Origin: Gaiella sp038230035
Lineage (GTDB): Bacteria; Actinomycetota; Thermoleophilia; Gaiellales; Gaiellaceae
NCBI GenBank assembly: GCA_038230035.1
Contig: JBBRNX010000009.1
Coordinates: 49,286 to 113,285, forward strand
Direction of reading: 5' to 3'
DNA length: 64,000 nucleotides
In this document: positions 23,186 through 31,657 of the stretch, piece by piece
Layout of the letters: the number at the start of each line of letters is the position of its first letter
How positions within the stretch are numbered: the first letter of the stretch is position 1
The notes under the pieces: model-generated
Seen by the model: the letters and a program-made list of their open reading frames with translations, nothing else
Told to the model about the DNA's origin: nothing
Database searches by the model: none
Translations under genes and position numbers: made by a program

Positions 23186-24319
23186 GTGCGCACGATCACA
23201 ACGACCGCGCTTCGACGCCTCGTTGTCGATGCCCAAGGGTACGCGGGGCGTCGGAGGACAGCGTCGGCGCGCGAGGTTGCGGAGTTGATCCGCCGCCTGT
23301 CGTGCGTCCAGCTCGACTCGATCTCTACCGTCGACCGCAGCCACCGGATCGCCATCTCTTCTCGGGTCGGGGCGTACAAGCCCGACACCGTCTCGAAGCT
23401 GCTGCGCGGCGGCCGCGTCTTCGAATACTGGGCGCACGAGGCATGTCTCCTCCCGGCTGAGGACTGGCCGTTGTTCGCGGCGGCGATGCGTAACGGCGGC
23501 CGGCGCTGGTATGGCGACGTCGACAAGACGCATCCGCATCTCGCGGACGAGATTCTGGACGAGATCCGCACTCGCGGACCGCTCGGTTCCCGTCATTTCG
23601 AAGGCTCGACCGAGGGCGGGATGTGGAACTGGAAGCCGGCCAAGGCGATGCTGGAACGGCTGTGGAACACCGGCGCGCTGGTAACGGCCGATCGGCAGGG
23701 CTTCCAACGCCTCTACGACCTCCCCGAACGTGTGCTGCCACGAGCTGTTCTCGACGCGCCCCCTCCGAGCGACGCCGAACGCCTGCGCGCGCTCGCCTTG
23801 AAGGCTGTCTCCGCGCGGGGGGCACTCACCGAGGCCGGCATCGTCGAGCACTGGCGGCTCAAGGGTGGGGTCGCGCGCGTGCGCCCGTCACTCGACGGCC
23901 TGGTCGCCGACGGCCTGCTCGAACGCGTGCAGGTCGACGACGGTGGCGCGCCCGTGGTCGTCTGCGCCGGCCAAGAGCTCGATCGGCCTGCGCCGTCGGC
24001 GGCGGTCCTGCTCTCCCCGTTCGACAACCTGTTGTGGGATCGGCCGTTCGCGCGTCGCGTCCTCGGCTTCGACCACCTGATCGAGGTCTACAAGCCAGAG
24101 CCGCAGCGTGTGTACGGCTACTACGTGCTACCGCTGCTCTGGCGGGATCGCATCGTGGGACGAGCCGACCTCAAGTCGGATCGCGCCGCTGGGACGCTCC
24201 TTGTCAAGGCATTTCATCGCGAGCCGGGCGTCCGCGCGTCCGGCGCGCTCGACGAGGCATTCGATCGGGCGCTCGACCGCCTGCGTGTGTCGATCGGGTT
24301 AGAGCGGGTCCAGCGATGA
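23186..24319 (+). CDS. YcaQ/AlkZ-family winged-helix DNA glycosylase-like protein, copy 1
   Basis: A 377-residue HTH_42 superfamily protein made of tandem winged helices. The catalytic Q-phi-D motif is visible in LSCVQLDSISTVDRSHRIAI (Gln and Asp near residues 42-44). Other landmarks are FEYWAHEACLLPAEDWPLF and the closing LLSPFDNLLWDRPFARRVLG with YGYYVLPLLWRDRIVGRADLK. YcaQ (AlkX) and AZL unhook DNA interstrand crosslinks and remove bulky alkylated bases. The stop overlaps the ATG of a second copy (ATGA). A housekeeping repair role or self-resistance to a DNA-alkylating metabolite is possible; no biosynthetic cluster is nearby. Confidence 0.88.
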   Translation: MRTITTTALRRLVVDAQGYAGRRRTASAREVAELIRRLSCVQLDSISTVDRSHRIAISSRVGAYKPDTVSKLLRGGRVFEYWAHEACLLPAEDWPLFAAAMRNGGRRWYGDVDKTHPHLADEILDEIRTRGPLGSRHFEGSTEGGMWNWKPAKAMLERLWNTGALVTADRQGFQRLYDLPERVLPRAVLDAPPPSDAERLRALALKAVSARGALTEAGIVEHWRLKGGVARVRPSLDGLVADGLLERVQVDDGGAPVVVCAGQELDRPAPSAAVLLSPFDNLLWDRPFARRVLGFDHLIEVYKPEPQRVYGYYVLPLLWRDRIVGRADLKSDRAAGTLLVKAFHREPGVRASGALDEAFDRALDRLRVSIGLERVQR

Positions 24320-25380
24320 GGCTCGTTTCCGCGGAGGAGGCACGACGCATCGCGGTGCGCTCCCAGCTCCTCGACGGCTCGGCAACAACCGTGCTCGACA
24401 CCGTGCGACGGCTCGGGTTCCTCCAGCTCGACCCGATCGCGTCGGTCGCGACACCGCAGCACCTCGTCCTCTGGAGCCGCCTCGGCACCTACGACACCGC
24501 GGAGCTCGATCGGCTGCTCTGGGACACGAGGCAGCTCTTCGAGTGGAACGCGTTCGTGAGGCCGATCGAGGAGCTCCCGCTCGTCCTCGCGTTCCAGCGC
24601 CGCTGGCGGCAGTCGACGCGCTACAAACACGAGCGCTGGGTGCGTGGCTTCGTCGCCGAGAACCGCGCGTTCCGCCGCTACGTCCTCCGCGAGATCGCCG
24701 AGCGCGGCCCGCTGCTCTCCCGGACGCTGGACGATCGCGCCAAAGGCGAGCCGCGTGACCACCGATGGTGGGGCTCGCGCCGCGTTGGTCTGATGTTGGA
24801 GGCTCTCCACGTTCACGGCGAGATCGCCGTCGTCGGGCGCCTCGAAGGGCAGCGGCTGTGGGACCTCGCCGAGCGCTGGTATCCGGAGACAAAGGCACTG
24901 ACGATCAAGGCCGCGGAGGCGCACAACGCTGAGCAGCGGTTCCGCACCCTCGGGGTGCGCCGCGTCCGTGAGGGCTGGGAGGCGCATCCGGACGCCGTCG
25001 AGGCCCCCGTCTTGCCTCGGACGACGTTCCTCTCGCCGTTCGACCGCCTGATCCACGACCGCGACCGTGCCGAAGCGCTCTTCGGCTTTCGCTACCGGCT
25101 CGAGATGTACGTGCCGAAGGCGAAGCGCGAGTTCGGCTACTACGTGTTGCCGATCCTCCGCAACGAGGAGCTGATCGGCCGGATCGAGCCTGTCTTCGAC
25201 CGAAGGGCCGGCGCCCTGCGAGTCGACGGGCTCTGGGCGCAGCCCGACGCACCTGCCGACGCCGGCGCGGATATCGGTGGCGCGCTTCGCGAGCTCGCCG
25301 GCTGGCTCGGCGCGGGCGAGATCAAGCTTGCGTCGAAGCTCCCGCGCGCCTGGTCGAAGGCGCTTCGAGCGTCGGTGTAG
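24316..25380 (+). CDS. YcaQ/AlkZ-family winged-helix DNA glycosylase-like protein, copy 2
   Basis: A 354-residue protein of the same family as its neighbour. The Q-phi-D motif is in LGFLQLDPIASVATPQHLVL (near residues 36-38), followed by FEWNAFVRPIEELPLVLAFQ. The C-terminal part TTFLSPFDRLIHDRDRAEAL and FGYYVLPILRNEELIGRIEP align with copy 1. The two share architecture but little identity elsewhere, so the duplication is old. Its ATG overlaps the stop of copy 1, meaning the two proteins are made together and may pair or divide substrates. Confidence 0.88.
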   Translation: MRLVSAEEARRIAVRSQLLDGSATTVLDTVRRLGFLQLDPIASVATPQHLVLWSRLGTYDTAELDRLLWDTRQLFEWNAFVRPIEELPLVLAFQRRWRQSTRYKHERWVRGFVAENRAFRRYVLREIAERGPLLSRTLDDRAKGEPRDHRWWGSRRVGLMLEALHVHGEIAVVGRLEGQRLWDLAERWYPETKALTIKAAEAHNAEQRFRTLGVRRVREGWEAHPDAVEAPVLPRTTFLSPFDRLIHDRDRAEALFGFRYRLEMYVPKAKREFGYYVLPILRNEELIGRIEPVFDRRAGALRVDGLWAQPDAPADAGADIGGALRELAGWLGAGEIKLASKLPRAWSKALRASV

Positions 25381-25421
25381 CCGACCGACCTGCGGAGGAG
25401 TCTTCCGACTACGATCGCGCG

Positions 25422-26579
25422 ATGGACTTCGAGACGCGAGCGATCCACGCCGGCCAAGAGCCCGATTCCGCGACGGGCGCGGTGACGACGCCGATCTACC
25501 AGACCTCGACGTTCGCCCAGGAGGCGGTCGGCGTCCACAAGGGCTACGACTACGCGCGCGTCCAGAACCCGACCCGCAAGGCGCTCGAGGAGTGCCTCGC
25601 CTCCCTGGAGAGCGCCGATTCCGGCCACGCCTTCTCGTCGGGCCTCGGCGCGACGACGACGATCATGCACCTCGTCGACCCGGGCCAGCGCGTCGTCTGC
25701 GTGAACGACGTCTACGGCGGCACGTACCGCATGTTCTCGCAGGTCTACGAGCCGAAGGGATACCGCTTCACGTACCTGACGCCCGCGGAGCTGTCGGATC
25801 CCGCCGCTGTGACCGCGCGCCTCGGTGACGACGTCGCGCTCGTCTGGATCGAGTCGCCGACCAACCCGTTGCTGAACATCGTGGACATCGGTGCCGTGTC
25901 GGACGCCGCGCATCGTGTCGGCGCGAAGGTCGTCGTCGACAACACGTTCGCGACGCCGTACTTGCAGCGTCCGCTCGAGCTCGGTGCCGACGTCGTGGTC
26001 CACTCTACGACGAAGTACATCGGCGGCCACTCCGACGTGATCGGCGGCTTCGCCGCGACGAGCGACGCCGAGATCGCCGAGCGTCTGAAGTTCCTGCAGA
26101 AGTCGCTCGGCGCGGTGCCCGGCCCGTTCGACGCGTGGCTCGTGCTGCGCGGCGTGAAGACGCTTGCCGTGCGGATGCGCCAGCACTGCGCGAACGCGCG
26201 CGCCGTGGTCGAGTTCCTGAGCGGGCACCCGGCAGTCGAGCGTGTGCTGTACCCGGGGCTGACCGACCATCCTGGCCACAAAATCGCGGCGCGTCAGATG
26301 AGCGATTTCGGCGGCATGGTCTCGTTCCTGGCCACGAGCGAGGAGGAAGCGGTCGCGCTGGTCGCGCGGACGAAGGTGTGGACACTAGCCGAGAGCCTGG
26401 GCGGAGTCGAAAGCCTGATCGAGCACCCGTTCCGCATGACCCATGGCGCGACAGCAGAGTCGGAGTTCGCAGCGCCGCGCAACCTGGTCCGCCTGTCGGC
26501 CGGAATCGAATCTGCCGACGACCTGATCGCCGATCTCCAGTACGCGCTGGCTTCCCAATCCGCCCGCAGTTCCGCTTAG
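25422..26579 (+). CDS. Cystathionine gamma-synthase/gamma-lyase family enzyme
   Basis: A 385-residue PLP enzyme of the Cys/Met metabolism family. It has the start DFETRAIHAGQEPDSATGAV, the PLP-phosphate segment SSGLGATTT, VDNTFATPYLQ and the PLP lysine Lys198 in HSTTKYIGGHSDV. Full length for the family (about 380-400). Sequence alone does not separate gamma-synthase (methionine route) from gamma-lyase (cysteine route); no methionine or cysteine genes are adjacent. Confidence 0.93.
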   Translation: MDFETRAIHAGQEPDSATGAVTTPIYQTSTFAQEAVGVHKGYDYARVQNPTRKALEECLASLESADSGHAFSSGLGATTTIMHLVDPGQRVVCVNDVYGGTYRMFSQVYEPKGYRFTYLTPAELSDPAAVTARLGDDVALVWIESPTNPLLNIVDIGAVSDAAHRVGAKVVVDNTFATPYLQRPLELGADVVVHSTTKYIGGHSDVIGGFAATSDAEIAERLKFLQKSLGAVPGPFDAWLVLRGVKTLAVRMRQHCANARAVVEFLSGHPAVERVLYPGLTDHPGHKIAARQMSDFGGMVSFLATSEEEAVALVARTKVWTLAESLGGVESLIEHPFRMTHGATAESEFAAPRNLVRLSAGIESADDLIADLQYALASQSARSSA

Positions 26580-26624
26580 CCCCAGCACGCACCAACCACC
26601 CGCGGTTCGGGCAGAGTCTCACTC

Positions 26625-27392
26625 GTGCCCGAAGGCTCCTCTACGCGTGGTGAACGCAGCTTCGGGCCCGAGATCCGTCGGGAGCGGGGTCGGACGGTGT
26701 TCGGGACGGACGCAGCCGGTTACGCAACTGGAAGACCAGGCTATCCAGACGATGTGTTCGATGTGCTGGTTGAAAGATGTGGCCTGACGGCGGGCTTGCC
26801 AACGCTCGAGATAGGGCCTGGTGCGGGGCAGGCAACCGTCGAGCTACTGCCTCATGGGGCCGAACCGCTCGTTGTGGTCGAGCCCGATCCGTCGCTCTCG
26901 CAGTTCCTTGCTGAGCGATTCGGTGATCGGGTTGAGGTACGCAACGAGACGTTCGAGGACGCTCTACTCGACGATTGTTCGTTTTCTCTCATCGCCTGTG
27001 CGACGGCGTTCCATTGGATAAACCCGGCTATCGGGTTGTCGAAGGTCGCTCGACTACTTGCTCTCGGCGGACGGTGGGCTGTGTGGTGGACAGCGTTCCA
27101 CGATCCGGATCGACCTGATGCCCTGTATGAGGCGCTGACCCCGATTCTCGATCCACTGCCACAACCCCCTCAGACCAAGCCTGACAGCCACATACTCCCG
27201 TTTTCCTTCGACCGAAACGCACGAATCGCCGAACTTGTCGCGAGCGGTCGCTTCACGAATATCAGCGCCGAGACCTTCCGCTGGAATCTGCCTTTGGATG
27301 GACCAACGGCGCGCGCCCTCTTCGGCACGTTCTCACCAATTCTTGTGCTAGACCCACCCGAGCGAGCCAACGCACCGATTCCGCCTAGATGA
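26625..27392 (+). CDS. Class I SAM-dependent methyltransferase
   Basis: A 255-residue methyltransferase. Motif I is LEIGPGAGQATVELL near residue 62, motif II VVVEPDPSLSQFLAERFG, and a later CATAFHWINPAIGLSKVARLL with LALGGRWAVWW, the pattern of small-molecule methyltransferases near trans-aconitate methyltransferase. Codon use is a little less GC-rich than the neighbours. The C-terminus (PPERANAPIPPR) is shorter than usual for relatives and may be altered. The stop overlaps the ATG of an AraC gene. Confidence 0.85.
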   Translation: MPEGSSTRGERSFGPEIRRERGRTVFGTDAAGYATGRPGYPDDVFDVLVERCGLTAGLPTLEIGPGAGQATVELLPHGAEPLVVVEPDPSLSQFLAERFGDRVEVRNETFEDALLDDCSFSLIACATAFHWINPAIGLSKVARLLALGGRWAVWWTAFHDPDRPDALYEALTPILDPLPQPPQTKPDSHILPFSFDRNARIAELVASGRFTNISAETFRWNLPLDGPTARALFGTFSPILVLDPPERANAPIPPR

Positions 27393-27838
27393 CGCCCGTT
27401 CACCCGACGCGGCACCTGCTTCGCTCGAAGGATCTGATCGACGCTCGCTATCGCGACCCGCTCGACGTGCCCGCGCTCGCCAGGGCGGCGCACCTCTCCC
27501 CCGCGCACTTCAGCCGCGAGTTCCGTCGCGCGTTCGGGGAGACGCCGCACCAGTACCTCCTTACCCGTCGTCTCGAGCGTGCGGCGGAGCTTCTCCGGAA
27601 CACCGACCGCTCTGTCATGGAGATCTGCCTCGCCGTCGGGCTTCAGAGCATCGGCTCGTTCACTACGAGCTTCAGCCGCATCTACGGGCAATCGCCGACC
27701 GCATACCGCGCCGCTCACCCTCCGGCTGCGACCCGCGTGCGGATCCCGACCTGCGTGCTGCAGGCGTATGCGCGTCCGAGTGCAAACGGTCGGGTCAAGA
27801 GCAGTTTTCGAGAAGACCGCAGCGGGCAACCCGACTAG
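27389..27838 (+). CDS. AraC-family transcriptional regulator
   Basis: A 149-residue protein that is almost entirely an AraC DNA-binding domain. It has two helix-turn-helices (LDVPALARAAHLSPAHFSRE and SVMEICLAVGLQSIGSFTTS) and the signature FSRIYGQSPTAYRAA. There is no N-terminal ligand domain. A VOC protein gene follows 38 bases downstream, a frequent pairing (regulator plus glyoxalase-like protein). Confidence 0.92.
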   Translation: MTPVHPTRHLLRSKDLIDARYRDPLDVPALARAAHLSPAHFSREFRRAFGETPHQYLLTRRLERAAELLRNTDRSVMEICLAVGLQSIGSFTTSFSRIYGQSPTAYRAAHPPAATRVRIPTCVLQAYARPSANGRVKSSFREDRSGQPD

Positions 27839-27876
27839 CGTGGCCTCGAACCGTTCGACAACCAAGGAGGTCACGA

Positions 27877-28305
27877 ATGAACATGCAACTCGCAAACGTC
27901 CAGGTGTGGGTGCGCGACCAGGACGAAGCGCTCGCGTTCTACACCGAGAAGCTCGGCCTCGAGCTCCGGGACGACCTCACTCTGCCCGAGATGGGCAATT
28001 TCCGCTGGCTGACGGTCGGCACGCCGGGGCAGGATGTCTCGATCACGCTGATGGCAATACCGGGTCCGCCGGTGTTCGACGAGGACACGAGCGCGCAGAT
28101 CCAGTCGCTGCTAGCCAAGGGAGCCTCCGGCGGGCTCTTCTTCGGCACCGACGACTGCCGGCGAGACTACGAGGAGCTGAAGAGCCGAGGCGTCGAGTTC
28201 GTGCAGGAGCCGACGGACACGCCGTACGGGATCGACTCCGGCTTCCGCGATCCCTCCGGAAATCACTTCCGCCTGACACAGGTGAAGCTCGGATGGAACA
28301 GCTGA
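27877..28305 (+). CDS. VOC (glyoxalase-like) protein
   Basis: A 142-residue vicinal-oxygen-chelate protein with two beta-alpha-beta-beta-beta units. Landmarks are VQVWVRDQDEALAFYTEKLGLELR at residues 7-30 (read in two parts) and GIDSGFRDPSGNHFRLTQ near the end. An AAGGAGG ribosome binding site precedes the ATG. Family members include glyoxalase, dioxygenases and antibiotic-binding proteins; the function here is unknown but probably tied to the AraC regulator upstream. Confidence 0.9.
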   Translation: MNMQLANVQVWVRDQDEALAFYTEKLGLELRDDLTLPEMGNFRWLTVGTPGQDVSITLMAIPGPPVFDEDTSAQIQSLLAKGASGGLFFGTDDCRRDYEELKSRGVEFVQEPTDTPYGIDSGFRDPSGNHFRLTQVKLGWNS

Positions 28306-28326
28306 GGCCCGGGCGCGCGACACGTA

Positions 28327-28346
28327 GGGCGAGGCTTGCCTCGCCC
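28327..28346. repeat. Palindromic element, copy 2 (probable bidirectional terminator)
   Basis: The same 9-bp stem as at 22595 (GGGCGAGGC and GCCTCGCCC), here around a central TT, so it is the reverse complement of copy 1. It again lies between convergent genes and touches the stop codon of the M24 gene. Confidence 0.7.
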
Positions 28347-29521
28347 TATACCGGGATCGTCAGGCTCTCGAGGTCTCGCGGGTAGTCGGTGAGGATCTCG
28401 ATCCCGTCTTCGGTGACGACGACCGTGTCGGAGTGGCGAAAGCCGCCGAGGTCACTCGCGTAGACGCCGGGCTCGATCGTGAAGATCATCCCCGGCTCGA
28501 CCGGCGTCTGGTCGCCGATGTCGAGGAACGGCGCCTCGTGGTTCCGCAGTCCGATCCCGTGGCCCACGTGCTGGCGCCAGTTCCCGAGCAGGTCGTTCGT
28601 CTCGAAGTACGCGAGCACGGCGCCGTCGATGTCCGCGCACGTCGCGCCCGGCCGGAACGCATCGAACGCCACTTGCTGTGCCGCAACCGTGTGATCGAAG
28701 AGCCGCCGCACCTCCTCGGTCGGCGGCCCGATCACCATCCCACGCTCGAGCTCCGCGTTGTAGCCCCAGATCGGTGCACTCGTTTCCGTCACGAGGAGAT
28801 CGCCCGGTTTGAACTCGATGTCGTGCGCGACCGCGTGCGCCCATGAGCTCCGCTGTCCGATCTGGCCGCGGTAGCCGGCGGACACACCGTCAGAGGACGA
28901 CAGCTGCCCCGTGTGACCGATCGCAGCGAACATCGCGAGCGTCGCCTCGTAACCCGCACGCAGGCTCGCTTCCGCCTCGGTCGCGCCAGCAACGGAGTAC
29001 TGCTGCAGGAGTCGGTGTGCCGCCTCGCACCAGCGGGCGCTCTCGCGGATCAGCTCGACCTCGGCCGGGCTCTTGCGCACCATCAGGCTCTCGATGAACG
29101 GCGCCAGAGCGACAACCCGCTGCCCCGTCACCTCGGAGAGAGCCGGCCCGGCGTAGCCGAGGATGCCGGGGTACCCGTCCTGGTCGGCGCCCGCGGCGGC
29201 GATCCCCATATCGGCCAGCAGCCGCTCGAGGATCCGCATTGGATGCTCGAGCCCCGGGTACTCGGGATACGACTCGACCCGCTCGAACGCGGTCTCGGCG
29301 CGCACGCGCTCGACTTCGAACTCGGGGACAAACGCGGCCATCTCGCCGGCAACGTTCATCGCCCACGCAACCGGCCGCTCCGTCGCGAGGAAAGCGAACC
29401 CGGTGAAGTAGGAGATGTACTTGTCATCGAAGAGCACGCACCCGGTCAGCTTCTGCGCACGCAGATGATCGAGCAGCCGCTCGCGACGACTCGCGAACTC
29501 GTCCGCGGTGATGGCCTTCAC
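28346..29521 (-). CDS. M24 peptidase-family (creatinase-like) protein with changed metal ligands
   Basis: A 391-residue protein with an N-terminal creatinase-type domain and a C-terminal pita-bread M24 domain. I start it at GTG 29521, which overlaps the stop of the YbjQ gene (GTGA). The catalytic His regions are kept (GHGIGLRNHEAPFL and IFTIEPGVY). However, the two metal-binding Asp of aminopeptidases are Glu here (in TETSAPIW and GYNAELER), and the last Glu is Ser (GGFRHSDTVVV). Metal-independent family members such as creatinase and ectoine hydrolase also lack these ligands. It may therefore act on a small amidine or amide rather than on Xaa-Pro peptides. Confidence 0.85.
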   Translation of the reverse strand: MKAITADEFASRRERLLDHLRAQKLTGCVLFDDKYISYFTGFAFLATERPVAWAMNVAGEMAAFVPEFEVERVRAETAFERVESYPEYPGLEHPMRILERLLADMGIAAAGADQDGYPGILGYAGPALSEVTGQRVVALAPFIESLMVRKSPAEVELIRESARWCEAAHRLLQQYSVAGATEAEASLRAGYEATLAMFAAIGHTGQLSSSDGVSAGYRGQIGQRSSWAHAVAHDIEFKPGDLLVTETSAPIWGYNAELERGMVIGPPTEEVRRLFDHTVAAQQVAFDAFRPGATCADIDGAVLAYFETNDLLGNWRQHVGHGIGLRNHEAPFLDIGDQTPVEPGMIFTIEPGVYASDLGGFRHSDTVVVTEDGIEILTDYPRDLESLTIPV

Positions 29522-29838
29522 GACTTGCGGGCGCGGACAGCCGTTCCGTAGGCGCAGATCTCGGTCCACGTCGTACCCAGCTCGGACGTGTCGAAGCGCA
29601 TCGCCAGGATCGCGTTCGCGCCTTTTTGCTCGGCTTCCACAATCAACCGTTGGATCGCTTCCTCGCGACCCTGCGCGAGCATCTTCGTCATCCCGCCGAG
29701 CTCACCGCCGATCAGTGACTTCAGCCCGGCGCCGATCTGCGAGCCGATGTTCCGCGCCCGCACGGTCAGGCCGAAGACTTCGCCGAACACTTCCTCGATC
29801 TCGAAGCCAGGTAGGTCGTTCATCGTGCTGATCAACAT
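29518..29838 (-). CDS. YbjQ/UPF0145-family protein
   Basis: A 106-residue protein of the YbjQ (heavy-metal-binding domain-like) family: VFGEVFGLTVRARNIGSQIG, LARQ-type helix (MLAQGREEAIQRLIVEAEQK) and GANAILAMRFDTSELG. These form pentameric rings; the biochemical role is unclear. It lies between the AhpD-like and M24 genes and overlaps the latter, in a four-gene leftward operon. Confidence 0.9.
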   Translation of the reverse strand: MLISTMNDLPGFEIEEVFGEVFGLTVRARNIGSQIGAGLKSLIGGELGGMTKMLAQGREEAIQRLIVEAEQKGANAILAMRFDTSELGTTWTEICAYGTAVRARKS

Positions 29839-29862
29839 CGCGCATCCTCTCTTTCGTTCGCT

Positions 29863-30363
29863 TCAGGAAGTGGCAATCGGCCGACCGACAACGAGCGCCT
29901 CGCGGAGCTCCGGCGCCAGCTCGATGTAGCCCGCATCGGGAAGCACGCCGAGCGCATCGAGCGTCTTCGAGAAGAAGCACCGCGCGGCTGCGGCGAGCAC
30001 GACGTCCATGATCTCGGCTTCGGACAGCCCCAGGTCGCGGAGCGGCTGCAGGTCGGAGGCGCCGATCGACGCGGCGTCCCCGACGACCTTCTCGGCGAGA
30101 TCCATCACCGCGACGTCGGCAGCGTCGAGTCCCGCTGCGTGGTGGTCGAGGGCGATCTCGCGCACCGGCTCGTCGAACTGCTCCATCAAGACCTTCCCGT
30201 GCGCGAGACAGCAGTAGCTCGAGCGCAGACGCCGCGCAGCCGCGAGCGTCGCAAGCTCATACCGACGCAGATCCATCCCGGCTTTGATCGCGCCGGTCAG
30301 TCTCCCCCACGCCTCGTAAACCTCGGGCCGCTCGGCAAACGCCCGCTCATAGTTCGTCGGCAT
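29863..30363 (-). CDS. AhpD/carboxymuconolactone decarboxylase-like protein
   Basis: A 166-residue all-helical protein of the peroxidase-related branch of AhpD. The active-site region reads LRSSYCCLAHGKVL: the second Cys and the His of the CxxCxxxH motif are present, but the first Cys is Ser. It may lack AhpD-type disulfide chemistry. The ATG overlaps the stop of the upstream SnoaL-like gene by one base. Confidence 0.88.
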   Translation of the reverse strand: MPTNYERAFAERPEVYEAWGRLTGAIKAGMDLRRYELATLAAARRLRSSYCCLAHGKVLMEQFDEPVREIALDHHAAGLDAADVAVMDLAEKVVGDAASIGASDLQPLRDLGLSEAEIMDVVLAAAARCFFSKTLDALGVLPDAGYIELAPELREALVVGRPIATS

Positions 30364-30749
30364 CAGAACATCCCGTTGTCGTTGGCGGACTCGTCCGGCA
30401 CGACCTGCAGCACATCCCAGTGCTCGACGATCTTGCCGTCCCCGTCGAAGCGGAAGATGTCGATCCCCGCGTAGTCATGGTCGCCCGGCCAGCGCTGGAA
30501 GCAGTGCAGAACCGCAAACTCTTCGTCCGCGATTGCGCGCTTGAACTCCACGCTTTTGCCCGGATACTCAACGGCCATCTGCTCGAAGTAGTCGATGAAC
30601 GCCTGCTTCCCGTCGCCTACGCCTGGGTTGTGCTGGATGTAGGTGGCGCCCGTGAAGCGCTCGATCGCCTGCGCAGGCCGACACTCGTTGAACATCAGGT
30701 CGTAGAACTCCATGGCGCTCGCCTTGTTCTGGTCTGCACGCTCACTCAT
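30363..30749 (-). CDS. SnoaL/NTF2-like protein
   Basis: A 128-residue cone-shaped alpha+beta protein of the SnoaL-like polyketide cyclase family: AMEFYDLMFNECRPAQAIE, YIQHNPGVGDGKQAFIDYF, and the closing KIVEHWDVLQVVPDE. This subgroup (predicted SnoaL-like aldol condensation enzymes) is common in soil bacteria with unknown substrates. GGAGTG precedes the ATG at 30749. It heads an operon with AhpD-like, YbjQ and M24 genes. Confidence 0.9.
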   Translation of the reverse strand: MSERADQNKASAMEFYDLMFNECRPAQAIERFTGATYIQHNPGVGDGKQAFIDYFEQMAVEYPGKSVEFKRAIADEEFAVLHCFQRWPGDHDYAGIDIFRFDGDGKIVEHWDVLQVVPDESANDNGMF

Positions 30750-30799
30750 CGCACTCCTTCCACAGCTGGCCCCAGGCCATACGAGCGTACAGTCCCGTC

Positions 30800-31648
30800 G
30801 TGAGCGATCCACGCCTGATCGATCTTTGCCATCTCGGCCGCGAGCGGGTGATCGGCGCATTCCTTCTGGACTCGCCAGACGGTCCGGCGCTCTTCGACTG
30901 CGGACCGGCAACGACGGTGGGCGCGTTACGCGACGGGCTAGCCGGGCACGGCCTCGCCGTCGCCGACCTGCGTCACCTGCTCCTGTCGCACATCCACTTC
31001 GATCATGCGGGGGCGGCCGGCGTGCTCGTCCGCGAGAACCCGCACCTGACGGTGCACGTCTCGGCGATCGGGGCGCCGCACCTCGTTGACCCGTCGCGGC
31101 TCGAACGTAGCGCCCGACGCATCTACGGCGACACGTTCGACACGCTCTGGGGCGCGCTCGTGCCGATCCCCGAAGCCAACGTCCGCGTCGTCGGCGAGCG
31201 GGTGCTCGACTTCGACTGCTTCCCGACCCCCGGGCACGCGATACATCACGTCTGCTATCTGCGAGACGGGCTCCTCCTCGCCGGTGATGCTGCCGGCGTT
31301 CGCATCGCTCCCGCCGTCAGCGTCATACCGCCGACACCGCCGCCGGACATCGACATCGAGGCGTGGGACGAGACACTTGACGAGATCGAGAGTCGAACGC
31401 CGGATCGCCTCGCGTTGATCCACTTCGGCCTCTTCGACGACGTCGGCCGCCATCTGGCCGAGCTGCGGGAACGGCTCCATCGCGACGCCGAACTGGTAGG
31501 CCAAGGTGCGACGGAGGCGGAGTTCACCGTCGCATCGCGCGCCCACCTCGGCGACGAGGCCGACCACTTCGAGCACGCGGTTCCGGCGTCCCAGTGCTAC
31601 CAGGGTCTCGCCCTCTACTGGGAGAGACGGCGGGCCGCGGCCGGGTAA
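30800..31648 (+). CDS. MBL-fold metallohydrolase
   Basis: A 282-residue metallo-beta-lactamase-fold hydrolase. The metal motif is LLLSHIHFDHAGAAG (HxHxDH, residues about 59-67); further ligands are in FPTPGHAIHH and LLAGDAAG, and the last His is in LALIHFG. Substrates of such enzymes include thioesters, lactones and nucleic acids; the SnoaL-like gene upstream is divergent with 50 bases between starts. A PPOX-type gene follows 9 bases downstream and may be co-transcribed. Confidence 0.93.
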   Translation: MSDPRLIDLCHLGRERVIGAFLLDSPDGPALFDCGPATTVGALRDGLAGHGLAVADLRHLLLSHIHFDHAGAAGVLVRENPHLTVHVSAIGAPHLVDPSRLERSARRIYGDTFDTLWGALVPIPEANVRVVGERVLDFDCFPTPGHAIHHVCYLRDGLLLAGDAAGVRIAPAVSVIPPTPPPDIDIEAWDETLDEIESRTPDRLALIHFGLFDDVGRHLAELRERLHRDAELVGQGATEAEFTVASRAHLGDEADHFEHAVPASQCYQGLALYWERRRAAAG

Positions 31649-31657
31649 TCTCCCGGC

